The notes under the pieces are model-generated. The model was given only the letters and a program-made list of their open reading frames with translations, was not told where the DNA came from and did not search any database. The translations under genes and the position numbers were made by a program. From CAZXNF01 sp050741255 (GTDB lineage Bacteria > Pseudomonadota > Gammaproteobacteria > Burkholderiales > SG8-41), in NCBI GenBank assembly GCA_050741255.1, contig JBOIEQ010000005.1, forward strand, positions 1 to 61,422: a stretch of 61,422 nucleotides of DNA, read 5' to 3'. Shown here in pieces: positions 17,101 through 24,975 of the stretch. Within the stretch, counting starts at the first letter, position 1, and each line of letters starts with the position of its first letter.

Positions 17101-17818
17101 CGTCCAGCGGCTGGTCCACCGTGCCGCGCACAGTAAAGACTGCCCCGGCCACGGTCGCCTCCACTTCCACGGGATACGCCGGGCCATTGGCAAGCAGCGC
17201 CGCGATGCCGCCGACGGAACCCTTGACCGCGACGGACGCGCCGGCGTACTGGCCCTGGACGTTGAAACGGATCGGCGCGCCGGCGGTGGGCGCCTCGAGC
17301 GTCGCCATATCGAGCGTGAAACGCGTGGTCTCGCCGGTCGCGCCGTCGCGGTACGTGAAGAGGTAGGGCCTCAGAGTCAGGCTGTCGATTTCCAGCCGCG
17401 ACAACCAGGCGGGCAGCGTCCCGCTGCTGGCCCCCATGACCCAGTTGCCGTTGCCCTGCGCATCCGTTTCGAGCAGCAGGCTCGCGTCGGACACGGCGAT
17501 GCGATTGACGCGCACCTGTCCGGACAGCAGTGCAGCGACGCCGATGTCCGCGCGCACCCGGTCGATGGACGCCATCACCGGCTGCGAACCCCAGGCGGCG
17601 TTGGCGAAGCGCAGGTCCGAGACGATCAGCGCCGGCCGCGGCAGCAGCTTGATCTCGACCTCGCCGAAGGTCAGCTCGCGCCCGGTGTCGTTCTTGATCC
17701 TGGCGGCCAGCGTGGTCGCCACCGTGCGAGGATCCAGCGTGGACACCGCAATGAAGAGCGCGACGCCCAGGAGAACCACCACCGCGCCCACCGCCACCAG
17801 CACTCGTTTCAGTCGCAA
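14198..17818 (-). CDS. AsmA-family large envelope protein
   Basis: This is a 1206-residue protein with an N-terminal membrane anchor (VLVAVGAVVVLLGVALFIAV, about 6-25) and a long periplasmic beta-rich body. The AsmA signature is at the start (PRTVATTLAARIKNDTGRELTFGEVEIKLLPRPALIVSDL), and repeated units (G-x-F-x-D-L or L-x-G-x-x-x-x-D-x-x-V-x) continue to the AsmA_2-like C-terminus. Relatives form bridges thought to carry phospholipid between inner and outer membranes. It starts 4 nt after the ClC gene stop, so it is in the same operon. A perfect 18-bp tandem repeat adds IASGGT copies at about residues 700-712. Confidence 0.88.
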   Translation of the reverse strand: MRLKRVLVAVGAVVVLLGVALFIAVSTLDPRTVATTLAARIKNDTGRELTFGEVEIKLLPRPALIVSDLRFANAAWGSQPVMASIDRVRADIGVAALLSGQVRVNRIAVSDASLLLETDAQGNGNWVMGASSGTLPAWLSRLEIDSLTLRPYLFTYRDGATGETTRFTLDMATLEAPTAGAPIRFNVQGQYAGASVAVKGSVGGIAALLANGPAYPVEVEATVAGAVFTVRGTVDQPLDAGTLNLALNAQGPELAALAKLAGKEVRPLGAFRAAANLTGLPGAPVFSAIDVEAGAPESIGLTASGSIEDTAPGSGRFAWTTPGLDVKVQGTQLHDLGELVGRPLPALGRYRIAARVTGTAAAPGLSNIDAAIGSAEHVELTARGAVANALTAAGIDLQVTANAPHAWRLADGANGPRLPPFQLHTRLRDAPRGYRADGLELRIAGSTVNATLAVVTGGARPRVTAQVSTPALDLARLAVPTTTATGTPTRPGDHWRLADVDLDVNVGRLVLADGRQVQSATGRLSLNNGRLSARALQATFGGARWQFDGTATDPAQLGGLDVKFSLQGSELADLVKFFGATIPSVGPYKGTARAQGSVQTLQLTAINASAGRGNQRLLATGEIRDTLNWKGVDLNLTANLSDTVAFGRIFGADLPRLPRVRASARMKAPEGGYVLEDLRFALPRTSVQGKLTIAPGVKIASGGTIASGGTIASGDARPRITANLSGPLLDLTELPAATHTSKTLPELSVDIIADVRLDRVVLPDRRALGPVNGNLEIVAGAAILKQFTVGVDGATATIDGKIADVLRQTGIDVAVNAAVKRVSGIEAFTGLDLPDVPTFTVSGRVTDVRDGYAIAGLNLGYGKSSVTGDVAVSRAQKRVKVSAKLAAPLLNLSPFLPEPVAAAGTKPAGTRLIPDTPLPLDLLRAIDADLDVQVGQLKFGDAQPLGPILVRAAIVDGRLRADPVQVTVLPGQTMGVTGTIDASRPKNAAWALRIDGKGIDLGEFLARIGRGGAVTGGPTDFTLDLKGNGNTPRAVLGGVNGTVRVSVGAAQLRQVSFNLGTGLLQGMFNVVNPFRSTDPDTDLTCLGLRVPVRDGLITLDRNLAIETTKFNVVVSGTINLRTEAIDLGVTPVVARGFRISTGNLTQLVRVRGTLADPQIGANVSGAARGALSLGAAYATMGGSLLIESLWNRSSNDPNPCATALRE
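15684..15719 (-). repeat. 18-bp tandem repeat inside the AsmA gene
   Basis: Two identical 18-nt units (GCGATCGTCCCGCCGGAG) lie back to back, flanked by partial copies on both sides. The unit is a multiple of three, so copy changes keep the frame and add six residues (IASGGT in the protein). It marks a slippage-prone, probably flexible loop. Confidence 0.85.
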
Positions 17819-17822
17819 CGCA

Positions 17823-19148
17823 TCAACTCCGGTTGGCGCGCAGCATGCGCTCGCGCAGGGTATCGTATATCGGCGGGCTGCCGAGCAGCGCGGGCACGAT
17901 CAGCGCGCCCGCGCAGGCGGCCAGCATGGGCACGATCGCGGCGGTGGTCGCCGTCATCTCCACCACGAGGATCAGGCCCGTCAGCGGGGCGCGCACCACC
18001 GCCGTGAAAAAAGACGCCATGCCGGCGACGGCGAACATCATGGGCTGCGGGACCAGCGCGGGCAGCAGCGCGTGCGCAACGCCACCGAACAGGGCGCCAA
18101 ACGCCGCCCCGACCAGCAGAAGCGGGGAAAACAGCCCGCCCGGCGTGCCCGCCGCGTACGACAGCGGTCCCAGCACCCAGCGCACGGCGAAGATGAGCGC
18201 GAGTCCAAGCCAGGTGAACTGCCCGGAGAGTACGTCCTGCACGAGCGTCTCGCCGCCACCGACGACGGCGGGTTCAAACCAGGCGACGAGCCCCACCAGG
18301 GCGCCGATCGCGGCGGCACGTGCCTCGACTGGAACGGCGGGAAACCGCGCGAACAGGTCGAGCCCGCGCAGGGTGGCGTGGTTGTACGCGGCGCCGAGCA
18401 CGCCGAGCGTCGCGCCGAACGCGAGGTAGAGGCCGAACGCCCAGAACGGCGCATCGTACAGCCCGCCGATGGCGAATTCGACCGGATCGCCGAGCAGCAC
18501 GCGCAGCACCAGCACGCCCCCGGCGCAGGCGGTGAGCGTCGCCACCATCAGGCGCAGCGTGAAATGCCGGCTCAATTCCTCGAACACGAAGACCGCGCCG
18601 CCGAACGGCGCATTGAAGGCGACCGCGAGGCCGGCGCCGGCGGCCGCGCTCTGCAGGGTGCGCACGTCCGCCGGCGCGCCCCGTTGCCCCAGCGCGGCAC
18701 CGATGGTCGCGCCCATCTGCACCGTCGGGCCCTCGCGGCCGAGCGCCAGACCCGAGCCGATCGCAAGCGCGCCGCCCACGAACTTGACCGGCAGCACCGC
18801 CGCCGGCGCGGGCTCGGCCTCGCCGCGCATGACGGCCTCGACGTGCTGCACGCCGCTGCCGCCGGCAACCGGTGCGTAGCGCTTCACCATCCAGCGCGCG
18901 AGTGCGACCAGCACCGCGGCGATCAAAACGGGAATCAGCCAGCCGATGCCCGGCCATTGCCGCGCCCAGGCGACGAGCACGCCGCGAAAGTGGTCCGCTT
19001 CCAGCAGCACGGCACGGAAGGCCGTGCCGACCAGGCCCGTCAGGAGGCCGGCCGCCAGCGCCGTGCCGGCCAGGCGCAGCAACGCGCCGCAGGCCGGCGC
19101 TTCTTCCTCTGCGGCGGCCGGTACTGCGCTGCGGGGGGACGGTTCCAA
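17823..19148 (-). CDS. ClC-family chloride channel/antiporter
   Basis: This 441-residue membrane protein has the ClC signatures: GGSGVQHVEAV (selectivity region, normally GSGIP), the gating glutamate Glu139 in GREGPTVQMG, and the AFNAPFGGAVFVFEE segment. Glu139 and the paired Glu190/191 match the outer and inner glutamates of bacterial Cl/H exchangers, so exchange rather than simple channel flow is likely. About ten membrane helices are visible. There is no C-terminal CBS domain. It lies between OmpLA (36 nt upstream) and AsmA (4 nt downstream), an odd partner for envelope lipid genes; it may supply ion balance or simply share the transcript. Confidence 0.92.
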   Translation of the reverse strand: MEPSPRSAVPAAAEEEAPACGALLRLAGTALAAGLLTGLVGTAFRAVLLEADHFRGVLVAWARQWPGIGWLIPVLIAAVLVALARWMVKRYAPVAGGSGVQHVEAVMRGEAEPAPAAVLPVKFVGGALAIGSGLALGREGPTVQMGATIGAALGQRGAPADVRTLQSAAAGAGLAVAFNAPFGGAVFVFEELSRHFTLRLMVATLTACAGGVLVLRVLLGDPVEFAIGGLYDAPFWAFGLYLAFGATLGVLGAAYNHATLRGLDLFARFPAVPVEARAAAIGALVGLVAWFEPAVVGGGETLVQDVLSGQFTWLGLALIFAVRWVLGPLSYAAGTPGGLFSPLLLVGAAFGALFGGVAHALLPALVPQPMMFAVAGMASFFTAVVRAPLTGLILVVEMTATTAAIVPMLAACAGALIVPALLGSPPIYDTLRERMLRANRS

Positions 19149-19184
19149 AATGGCGGTCGCGTGGTCGCGTAATTGTTTTCGCAG

Positions 19185-20276
19185 TTACAGCGCGTCGTTG
19201 ATGGAGACGCCGATGCCGATGGTCTTCTGGTTCCAGTTGTAGTCGATCAGGCTTTCCCCATATCCGGCGAACCCCTGCACGTAGGCGCGGAACGGGCCGA
19301 ACAGTTTGGGTGAAGTCCACGAGAACTGCGCGGCGCCCTTGCCATGATTCAGGTTGCCGCGGGCCATGAGGTTGAAGCTGTGGCCCTCCCATTTGTAGAT
19401 GCCGGTGAGGCTGCCGTGGCCCAGGTAGTCGGTGATGTTCGGGTTGTCGTCCAGGTTGAACGCGTACCAGGCCTTGGCGAGCAGCGCGAAGTTACCGCGC
19501 TCGACACCGGCCTCGACGAACACGCGGTCCCAGCTCCGCGACAGGAGATCGGCGCGACCATTCGACTGGTGGTTGTAGCCGGCGTTGAGCAGGCGCCAGT
19601 GCATGCCGCCGATCTCGATGTCCGGCCGGTAGCTGACGAAGGCTTCCGGCATGTAGTTGTTGTCGCGGAAGGGTTTCGAGATGTCGCTGTTGTACAACTG
19701 CCACTGGCTCTGCTGGGTGTAGGCGAGCCACACGCCCCATTGCCGGTCGTCGGTCGTCCACACGCGCGCCTTGGCGCTGATCTGGAACTTGGCTTCGGTC
19801 TTGTCGCCATCGGGGATCGGCTCGCCGAGCGCCGCGAAGTACGGCACGAAGGGCGCGTTGTTGACGCGGCTCGTCTGGCGCGCGAACAGCAGGTAGTTCT
19901 GGTTGTACGAGTCGATGATGTAGCGGGACGAATCCGGATCGAAGCCCCACGCGGTGTCGATCAGCGAGCCTGTCCCGCGTTTGGGCGCGGCGGCCTGCGT
20001 GCCGGCCACCGGCGGATCGGCGGTGATGCTCGGGAACACACCGGACTGCGCGGGTGCCGACGGCTGCGCGGCGACCGCTGCCGGCTTGCCCGCCGCCGGC
20101 GCCGCGACGGCACTGCGGCCACTCGCGCGGTCATAACAGGCGAGCCGCTGGCTGTCGGCCGCAATCGCTGCGCAATCGGCAATCGCGGAGGCCAGGGTCT
20201 GCGCATGCGCGGCGCCAGCCGTGAGGGCCAGCATCAACACCATGATCAGCGCATGCAATCGTGTTCTCATCTTCAA
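19185..20276 (-). CDS. pldA: Outer-membrane phospholipase A (OmpLA)
   Basis: This 363-residue protein has a signal peptide (about 1-25), then a short Cys-containing motif region (CAAIAADSQRLACYD, 35-49) and a proline/alanine linker. The OmpLA barrel follows from about residue 115. The active site is His236 and Ser238 in NHQSNGRAD; the third residue, Asn in the E. coli enzyme, is Asp250 here (SRSWDR). The C-terminal strand matches GYGESLIDYNWNQ and IGVSINDAL. The enzyme degrades phospholipids that reach the outer leaflet of the outer membrane. ATG 20276 begins the signal peptide. It heads the minus-strand run with ClC, AsmA and patatin and diverges from the LapA-like gene. Confidence 0.93.
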   Translation of the reverse strand: MKMRTRLHALIMVLMLALTAGAAHAQTLASAIADCAAIAADSQRLACYDRASGRSAVAAPAAGKPAAVAAQPSAPAQSGVFPSITADPPVAGTQAAAPKRGTGSLIDTAWGFDPDSSRYIIDSYNQNYLLFARQTSRVNNAPFVPYFAALGEPIPDGDKTEAKFQISAKARVWTTDDRQWGVWLAYTQQSQWQLYNSDISKPFRDNNYMPEAFVSYRPDIEIGGMHWRLLNAGYNHQSNGRADLLSRSWDRVFVEAGVERGNFALLAKAWYAFNLDDNPNITDYLGHGSLTGIYKWEGHSFNLMARGNLNHGKGAAQFSWTSPKLFGPFRAYVQGFAGYGESLIDYNWNQKTIGIGVSINDAL

Positions 20277-20453
20277 TTCTCCAGGTCGTACATCCGCGGC
20301 GGTTTCGTCGGTCCGCAGCTTGTTTTCGTTGTTATTTCGACACCAGACGGTACAGTATAATGTTGCGACGCGTCATGCAACGCGATGCGCGACGCGAGTT
20401 GACTTGGCGCGCTCAGCTCCATTCACGACTCACGATTGCAGGGACGAGACATC
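20277..20453. promoter_or_regulatory. Divergent promoter region between pldA and lapA-like gene
   Basis: This 177-nt region is the only stretch between the two divergent runs. It holds TATAAT at 20356-20361 (plus) and, overlapping on the minus strand, TATACT. Their -35 boxes are weak: TTTCGA or similar for plus, TTGCAT at a short spacing for minus. The gene 3 prime side has AGGGACGAG, a plausible ribosome site before ATG 20454. Confidence 0.5.
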
Positions 20454-20678
20454 ATGCGGCTGGTCTACATCGCGCTCATCGTCGTCTTCACGGGCCTCGT
20501 GGTGCTGTTCAAGTTCCAGAATCTCCAGGCGGTGACGATTTCGCTCTTCGGCATGAGCGTGACGCTGCCCGCCGCCCTCCTCGTCTTCCTGATCTACCTG
20601 CTGGGCATGTTCACCGGCGGCTGCCTGCTCGCCCTGCTGCGCACCTGGATCCGCGGCGCGATGCGCAAGACCGCCTGA
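20454..20678 (+). CDS. LapA-like (DUF1049) small membrane protein
   Basis: This 74-residue protein has two transmembrane helices (VYIALIVVFTGLVVLFKF and PAALLVFLIYLLGMFTGGCLL) joined by a short loop (QNLQAVTISLFGMSVTL), which is the DUF1049/LapA pattern. In enterobacteria LapA works with LapB in lipopolysaccharide synthesis control. ATG 20454 follows an AGGGACGAG ribosome site and was preferred over a TTG 18 nt upstream. It is the first gene of the plus-strand run and is followed 66 nt later by a SHOCT-type protein. The role is assigned by family only, since no lapB is seen. Confidence 0.8.
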   Translation: MRLVYIALIVVFTGLVVLFKFQNLQAVTISLFGMSVTLPAALLVFLIYLLGMFTGGCLLALLRTWIRGAMRKTA

Positions 20679-20744
20679 CCCTCGCCCCGCACCTTTCATT
20701 TCCGGCGACGGCATCCGCCGCCGCCCCACGCAAGGAGAAGGCTC

Positions 20745-21122
20745 ATGAGCAATTTCTGGGACATCGTCTGGCTGATCGTTTCGACTTTCATTTTTTTCGC
20801 GTATCTCATGGTGATGTTCCACATCGTCTTTGACCTGTTCCGGGACCAGGAAGTGGGCGGCGGCACCAAGGCGCTGTGGATCGCGGGTCTCATTTTCCTG
20901 CCCTTCCTGACCGCGTTGATCTACATCGTCGCCCGCGGCCCGGGCATGGCGCAGCGGCAGCAAGCCGCCGCGCAGCGCATGAAGTCCGACGCGGACGCCT
21001 ACATCAAGCAGGTGGCCGGTAAATCGCCCGCCGAGCAGATCACCGAAGCGAAGGCGCTGCTCGACGCCGGCACCATCAGCGCCGACGAGTTTGCGAAGCT
21101 GAAAGCCAAGGCGCTGGCGTGA
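20745..21122 (+). CDS. PLDc_N-type membrane protein with C-terminal SHOCT motif
   Basis: This is a 125-residue protein. Two N-terminal helices (IVWLIVSTFIFFAYLMVMFHIV and ALWIAGLIFLPFLTALIYIVA) surround FDLFRDQEVGGGTKA, typical of the short PLDc_N fold that normally precedes phospholipase-D catalytic domains. No HKD catalytic motif is present, so this is not an enzyme. The tail (PAEQITEAKALLDAGTISADEFAKLKAKALA) is a SHOCT-like helical hairpin thought to mediate oligomerisation. ATG 20745 has AAGGAGAAGG upstream. Its stop overlaps the patatin GTG start by 3 nt. Confidence 0.78.
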   Translation: MSNFWDIVWLIVSTFIFFAYLMVMFHIVFDLFRDQEVGGGTKALWIAGLIFLPFLTALIYIVARGPGMAQRQQAAAQRMKSDADAYIKQVAGKSPAEQITEAKALLDAGTISADEFAKLKAKALA

Positions 21123-22174
21123 CCACGAAAAGGCCCGCGGCGGGCGGCACGGACTCTCCACGCGAGACCGTGCTGGTCGATCTCGCCCTCCAGGGTGGCG
21201 GCGCGCACGGCGCGTTCACGTGGGGCGTGCTCGACCGGCTGCTGGAGGTGCCGTGGCTGGACCTGGACGGCGTATCCGGCACCTCGGCCGGCGCAATGAA
21301 CGCGGTGGTCATGGCTGATGGACTGGTTAAAGGTGGCCGTGCCGGCGCCAAGGCCGCGCTCGAACAATTCTGGCGGAAGATTTCCGACGCCGCGCGCTTC
21401 AGCCCCATCCAGCGCGGGCCGCTCGAAATTCTGACCGGCAACTGGACGCTCGACTACTCGCCGCTGTTCGTGATGGCAGACCTCGCCGCGAAGGTCTTCT
21501 CGCCCTACAGCATGAATTTCGGCGGCGGCAATCCGCTGCGCGACATCCTGGTCGAATCCATCGACTTTCCCGCGCTGACCTCGTCGCGGATCAAGCTCTT
21601 CATCACGGCCACCAACGTGCGCACGGGCCGTGGCCGCATCTTCCGCAATGCCGACCTGACGCCCGACGTGCTGATCGCGTCGGCGTGCCTGCCCACGATG
21701 TTCCAGGCGGCGGAAATCGACGGCGATCCGTACTGGGACGGCGGCTACAGCGGCAACCCGACGATCTCGCCGCTGGTGCGCGAATGCAAGTCGACGGACA
21801 CGATCCTGGTGCAGATCAATCCGATCGAGCGCCCCGGCACGCCGCGCACCGCGAACGAGATCAACAATCGCCTGAATGAAATCTCCTTCAATGCGCCGCT
21901 GATGAAGGAACTGCGCATGTGCGCGCTGCTGCGCAAGGTGGCCGACCCCGGCGACACCGAGGGCCGGCTGTGGGCCAACATGCGCATCCACCGCATCACC
22001 AGCGACGAGATGCTCGAACTGGGCTATTCATCCAAGCTCCTCGCGGAATGGGCCTTCTTCTGCAAGCTGCGGGACGCGGGACGTGTCGCGGCGGACGCAT
22101 TCCTCGCCGCACATGGGACTGACGTGGGTGTGCGCTCCACGCTCGATCTCGACACCCTGCTCGAGGAAAGCTGA
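21119..22174 (+). CDS. Patatin-like phospholipase (cytoplasmic type)
   Basis: This 351-residue protein has no signal peptide. It carries the patatin oxyanion loop LALQGGGAHGAF (23-33), the nucleophile Ser56 in GTSAGAMNA, and the catalytic Asp207 in WDGGYSGN. The C-terminal part includes a DUF3734-like region (ANEINNRLNEISFNAPLMKELR). It probably hydrolyses acyl esters of phospholipids on the cytoplasmic side. GTG 21119 overlaps the SHOCT gene stop. Its own stop overlaps the GntP permease start by one base (TGATG), so the genes are coupled. Confidence 0.9.
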   Translation: MTTKRPAAGGTDSPRETVLVDLALQGGGAHGAFTWGVLDRLLEVPWLDLDGVSGTSAGAMNAVVMADGLVKGGRAGAKAALEQFWRKISDAARFSPIQRGPLEILTGNWTLDYSPLFVMADLAAKVFSPYSMNFGGGNPLRDILVESIDFPALTSSRIKLFITATNVRTGRGRIFRNADLTPDVLIASACLPTMFQAAEIDGDPYWDGGYSGNPTISPLVRECKSTDTILVQINPIERPGTPRTANEINNRLNEISFNAPLMKELRMCALLRKVADPGDTEGRLWANMRIHRITSDEMLELGYSSKLLAEWAFFCKLRDAGRVAADAFLAAHGTDVGVRSTLDLDTLLEES

Positions 22175-23625
22175 TGGGCCTGCTCGGCATCCTGCTCGGC
22201 CTCGGCCTGCTCGTCTGGTTGTCGTTCCGCGGCTGGAGCGTGCTGCTGCTCGCGCCGGTGGCCGGACTGATCGCCGCGCTCGCCGCGGGCGAACCGCTCC
22301 TTGCGCACTGGACGCAGACATTCATGGGCTCCGCCGCCGGGTTCCTCGCGCAGTTCTTTCCGCTGTTCCTGCTCGGCGCGCTGTTCGGCAAGCTGATGGA
22401 GGACAGTGGGTCGGTCACGGCAATCGCGCAGTTCATGACCGAAAAACTGGGCGCCCAACGCGCGATCCTCGCCGTGGTGCTGGCCGGCGCGCTGGTCACC
22501 TATGGCGGCGTCAGCCTGTTCGTCGCCTTCTTCGTGCTGGGCCCCATGGCGCAGGCCATGTTCCGCGCGGCCGACATCCCGAACCGCCTGATGCCGGCGA
22601 CCATCGCGCTCGGCACCTCGACGTTCACGATGTCCGCCCTGCCGGGCACGCCGGCCATCCAGAACGCGATACCCATGCCGTTTTTCGGCACCACGCCCTT
22701 TGCCGCCCCCGGGCTGGGCGTCATCGCCGCGATCATCATGGCGAGTTTCGGCCTCTGGTGGCTGTCGCGGGCAGAGGCCGCAGCGCGGCGCGCCGGCGAA
22801 GGCTACGGCGTCGCGGCCGTGGCGTCCGATGCCGCCGCCGACGATCCCCTGATCCGCGAACGCGCGACGACCGCCGGGGCGTTCGACCCGGCCGAGGCCC
22901 GGCACGGCCATCAGAGCGTGCAGTTGCCCGGCATCTTCCTCGCGATTCTGCCGCTGGCCGTGGTCGTGCTGGTCAATCTGATGATGTCGCTGGCAGTGCT
23001 GCCGCGCATCGACACCGGCTTCCTCGCCGACGAACGCTGGGGCGGCCTGCAGCTCACCGCGGTCAGCGGCGTGTGGTCGGTGATCGTGGCGCTCGCCACG
23101 GCGATCGTCGTGCTGGTCGCGTGCAACTACCGCCGGCTGCCCGCCCTGCGCGCCACCGTCGACGCGGGCGCCAACGCCTCCGTGCTGCCGGTGCTGAGTG
23201 TCGCAAGTCTCGTCGGCTTCGGCGCGGTCGTCGCGGCGATGCCGGCCTTCGAACTGGTGCGCGACTGGGTGTTGTCGATCGGCGGCGGCCCGCTGGTCTC
23301 GCTGGCGGTGGCCACCAACATCCTGGCGGCGTTGACGGGTTCCGCCTCGGGCGGGCTGACCATCGCGCTGGATGCGCTGGGCAGCACCTATATGCAGATC
23401 GCCGCGGCGCAGGGCATCGATCCCGCGCTGCTGCACCGCGTCGCGGTGATGTCGGCCGGCACGCTCGACAGCCTGCCGCACAATGGCGCGGTGGTGACCC
23501 TGCTCGCCGTCTGCGGCTCGACGCACAAGGACAGCTACGTCCACATCGTCATGGCCGGCATCGTCGGCCCCATCCTCGCGCTCGTCGCGGTAATCGTGCT
23601 CGGCTCGCTGTTCGGATCGTTCTGA
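22174..23625 (+). CDS. GntP-family permease
   Basis: This 483-residue integral membrane protein has about 12 helices and GntP-like stretches (GLIAALAAGEP, PLFLLGALFGKLMEDSGSVTAIAQFM, GGVSLFVAFFVLGPMA, GSASGGLTIALDALGS). The family imports gluconate and related sugar acids or hydroxy acids with protons. The true substrate is unknown; no sugar-acid catabolic gene is adjacent. It overlaps the preceding patatin by one base and the next DUF502 gene by one base (TGATG), so all three are translated together. Confidence 0.87.
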   Translation: MGLLGILLGLGLLVWLSFRGWSVLLLAPVAGLIAALAAGEPLLAHWTQTFMGSAAGFLAQFFPLFLLGALFGKLMEDSGSVTAIAQFMTEKLGAQRAILAVVLAGALVTYGGVSLFVAFFVLGPMAQAMFRAADIPNRLMPATIALGTSTFTMSALPGTPAIQNAIPMPFFGTTPFAAPGLGVIAAIIMASFGLWWLSRAEAAARRAGEGYGVAAVASDAAADDPLIRERATTAGAFDPAEARHGHQSVQLPGIFLAILPLAVVVLVNLMMSLAVLPRIDTGFLADERWGGLQLTAVSGVWSVIVALATAIVVLVACNYRRLPALRATVDAGANASVLPVLSVASLVGFGAVVAAMPAFELVRDWVLSIGGGPLVSLAVATNILAALTGSASGGLTIALDALGSTYMQIAAAQGIDPALLHRVAVMSAGTLDSLPHNGAVVTLLAVCGSTHKDSYVHIVMAGIVGPILALVAVIVLGSLFGSF

Positions 23626-24302
23626 TGGTGAAGCGAGGCCTGAACGCCATTGCAGCGACCTGGCTGGCCGGTCTGCTTCTGCTGCTGCCGCTCGCGCTCA
23701 CGCTGGCGGTGCTCGGCTGGCTGCTCTCCCTCATCAACCAACTGGTCGGTCCCGGCAGTTTCGTCGGCGGACTGTTCGCGAAACTCGGCTATCCGTTTTC
23801 CAGCAACCCCATGCTGGCCTACGTCTTCGGCACCCTCGTGCTGATCGCCGCGATCTACCTGCTGGGACTCGTGGCGCAGGCGGGACTGCGACGTCCGCTG
23901 CAGTCGCTGGCGGACCGCACGGTGCGCCGCATACCGGTCTTGGGCAGCCTCTACAACCTCGCCGACCGCTTCGTCGGCATCCTCGACCAGAAACAGAGCG
24001 CGGACATCGGCGCCATGCGCCCCGTGTGGTGCTTCTTTGGCGGCGACGGCGTGGCCACGCTGGCGCTGGCGCCGAGCGCGACGCCGGTCGAGATCGAAGG
24101 ACGCCAGTACTACGCCGTGCTGATCCCGACGGCGCCCGTGCCTTTCGGCGGCGCGCTGCTCTACGTGCCGGCCGAGTGGGTGAAACCGGCGGAGATCGGC
24201 GTCGACAAGCTGACGGCGGTCTACGTGTCGATGGGCATCACGCCGCCGACGGCCGATCCGGCGAAAGCGGGCGATCCCTCGCGGCCCCCGACGGCTGCCT
24301 GA
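23625..24302 (+). CDS. DUF502 membrane protein
   Basis: This 225-residue protein starts at ATG 23625, one base inside the GntP stop. Two helices (TWLAGLLLLLPLALTLAVLGWLLSLI and MLAYVFGTLVLIAAIYLLGLVAQ) bracket a short periplasmic loop. A soluble domain follows with the DUF502 motifs PVLGSLYNLADRFV, VWCFFGGDG and FGGALLYVPAEWVKPAEIG. The function is not known; the family is widespread in proteobacteria and plants. The protein follows the GntP permease directly and is the last gene of that overlapping set. A TACAAT -10-like box follows it at 24318. Confidence 0.82.
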   Translation: MVKRGLNAIAATWLAGLLLLLPLALTLAVLGWLLSLINQLVGPGSFVGGLFAKLGYPFSSNPMLAYVFGTLVLIAAIYLLGLVAQAGLRRPLQSLADRTVRRIPVLGSLYNLADRFVGILDQKQSADIGAMRPVWCFFGGDGVATLALAPSATPVEIEGRQYYAVLIPTAPVPFGGALLYVPAEWVKPAEIGVDKLTAVYVSMGITPPTADPAKAGDPSRPPTAA

Positions 24303-24317
24303 GGCGATGGCGCCCGC

Positions 24318-24323
24318 TACAAT
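24318..24323 (+). promoter_or_regulatory. Candidate -10 box for the glycine-zipper gene
   Basis: TACAAT lies in the 57-nt gap after the DUF502 gene, 36 nt before ATG 24360. A purine-rich ribosome site (GAGGAA) is closer to the ATG. A good -35 is not visible, so this is a candidate for a weak or activated promoter that would make the glycine-zipper and third patatin genes a separate unit. Confidence 0.45.
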
Positions 24324-24359
24324 GGCGCCGCTATCAACGAACACGGCGAGGAACACCCC

Positions 24360-24965
24360 ATGAAAACCGGTTATGGATGGACAGGATTTTGCGCGGCGGC
24401 GTTCCTGGCCGCGGTCAGCGGCGCCGCGGGCGCGCAATCGAGCGTGCAGTACGGCCGGATCACGGCCGTCACCATGGTCACGCAGGACAGCACGCGCGCT
24501 CAGACCGGCGGCGCGCTGGTCGGCGGGGCGCTTGGGATCGCGTCGGGTTCGGGACAATCGGGCAGCAACCGGGCACTGCGCGGCGTGGCGGGCGGCTTCG
24601 CCGGCCAGCAGGTCGGCCGCATCGCGAGCCAGCGTCAGGCCTTCGAATACACCATCCTCGTCGGCGGCACGAGCACGGTACGCATGGTGACGGACGAGGC
24701 CGGAATGCGGGTCGGCGACTGCGTGGCCGTGGAGCGCGGCAGCTTCAACAACCTGCGGCTCGTCGACGACGCACGCTGCACCCCGCGGCCACGGCCCGCG
24801 TCAGCACCGACGACGCCCGCGCCGGCGGCACCGGCCGCGCCGACCCAGGCGGCGGTGCGCGAAGCCAATGCCTGCGTGCAGGCCAAGGAGCAGTTGCTGA
24901 AGGCGGAAACGGAACAGGCGTTCGACTTCGCCGAGCGGCGGGTGCGCCTGCTCTGCGCGGACTGA
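24360..24965 (+). CDS. Exported glycine-zipper protein
   Basis: This 201-residue protein has a signal peptide (about 1-25, AAGAQ). The segment around 48-84 (TGGALVGGALGIASGSGQSGSNRALRGVAGGFAGQQVG, read here in parts) holds repeated G-x-x-x-G units that match the glycine-zipper 2TM family, related to SlyB/OsmB-type outer-membrane proteins. A Pro/Ala linker follows, then a helix with two Cys (ACVQAKEQ and RLLCAD) at the end. The role is probably envelope stabilisation, by family. It is 10 nt ahead of the third patatin. Confidence 0.72.
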   Translation: MKTGYGWTGFCAAAFLAAVSGAAGAQSSVQYGRITAVTMVTQDSTRAQTGGALVGGALGIASGSGQSGSNRALRGVAGGFAGQQVGRIASQRQAFEYTILVGGTSTVRMVTDEAGMRVGDCVAVERGSFNNLRLVDDARCTPRPRPASAPTTPAPAAPAAPTQAAVREANACVQAKEQLLKAETEQAFDFAERRVRLLCAD

Positions 24966-24975
24966 CCGGCCACAA

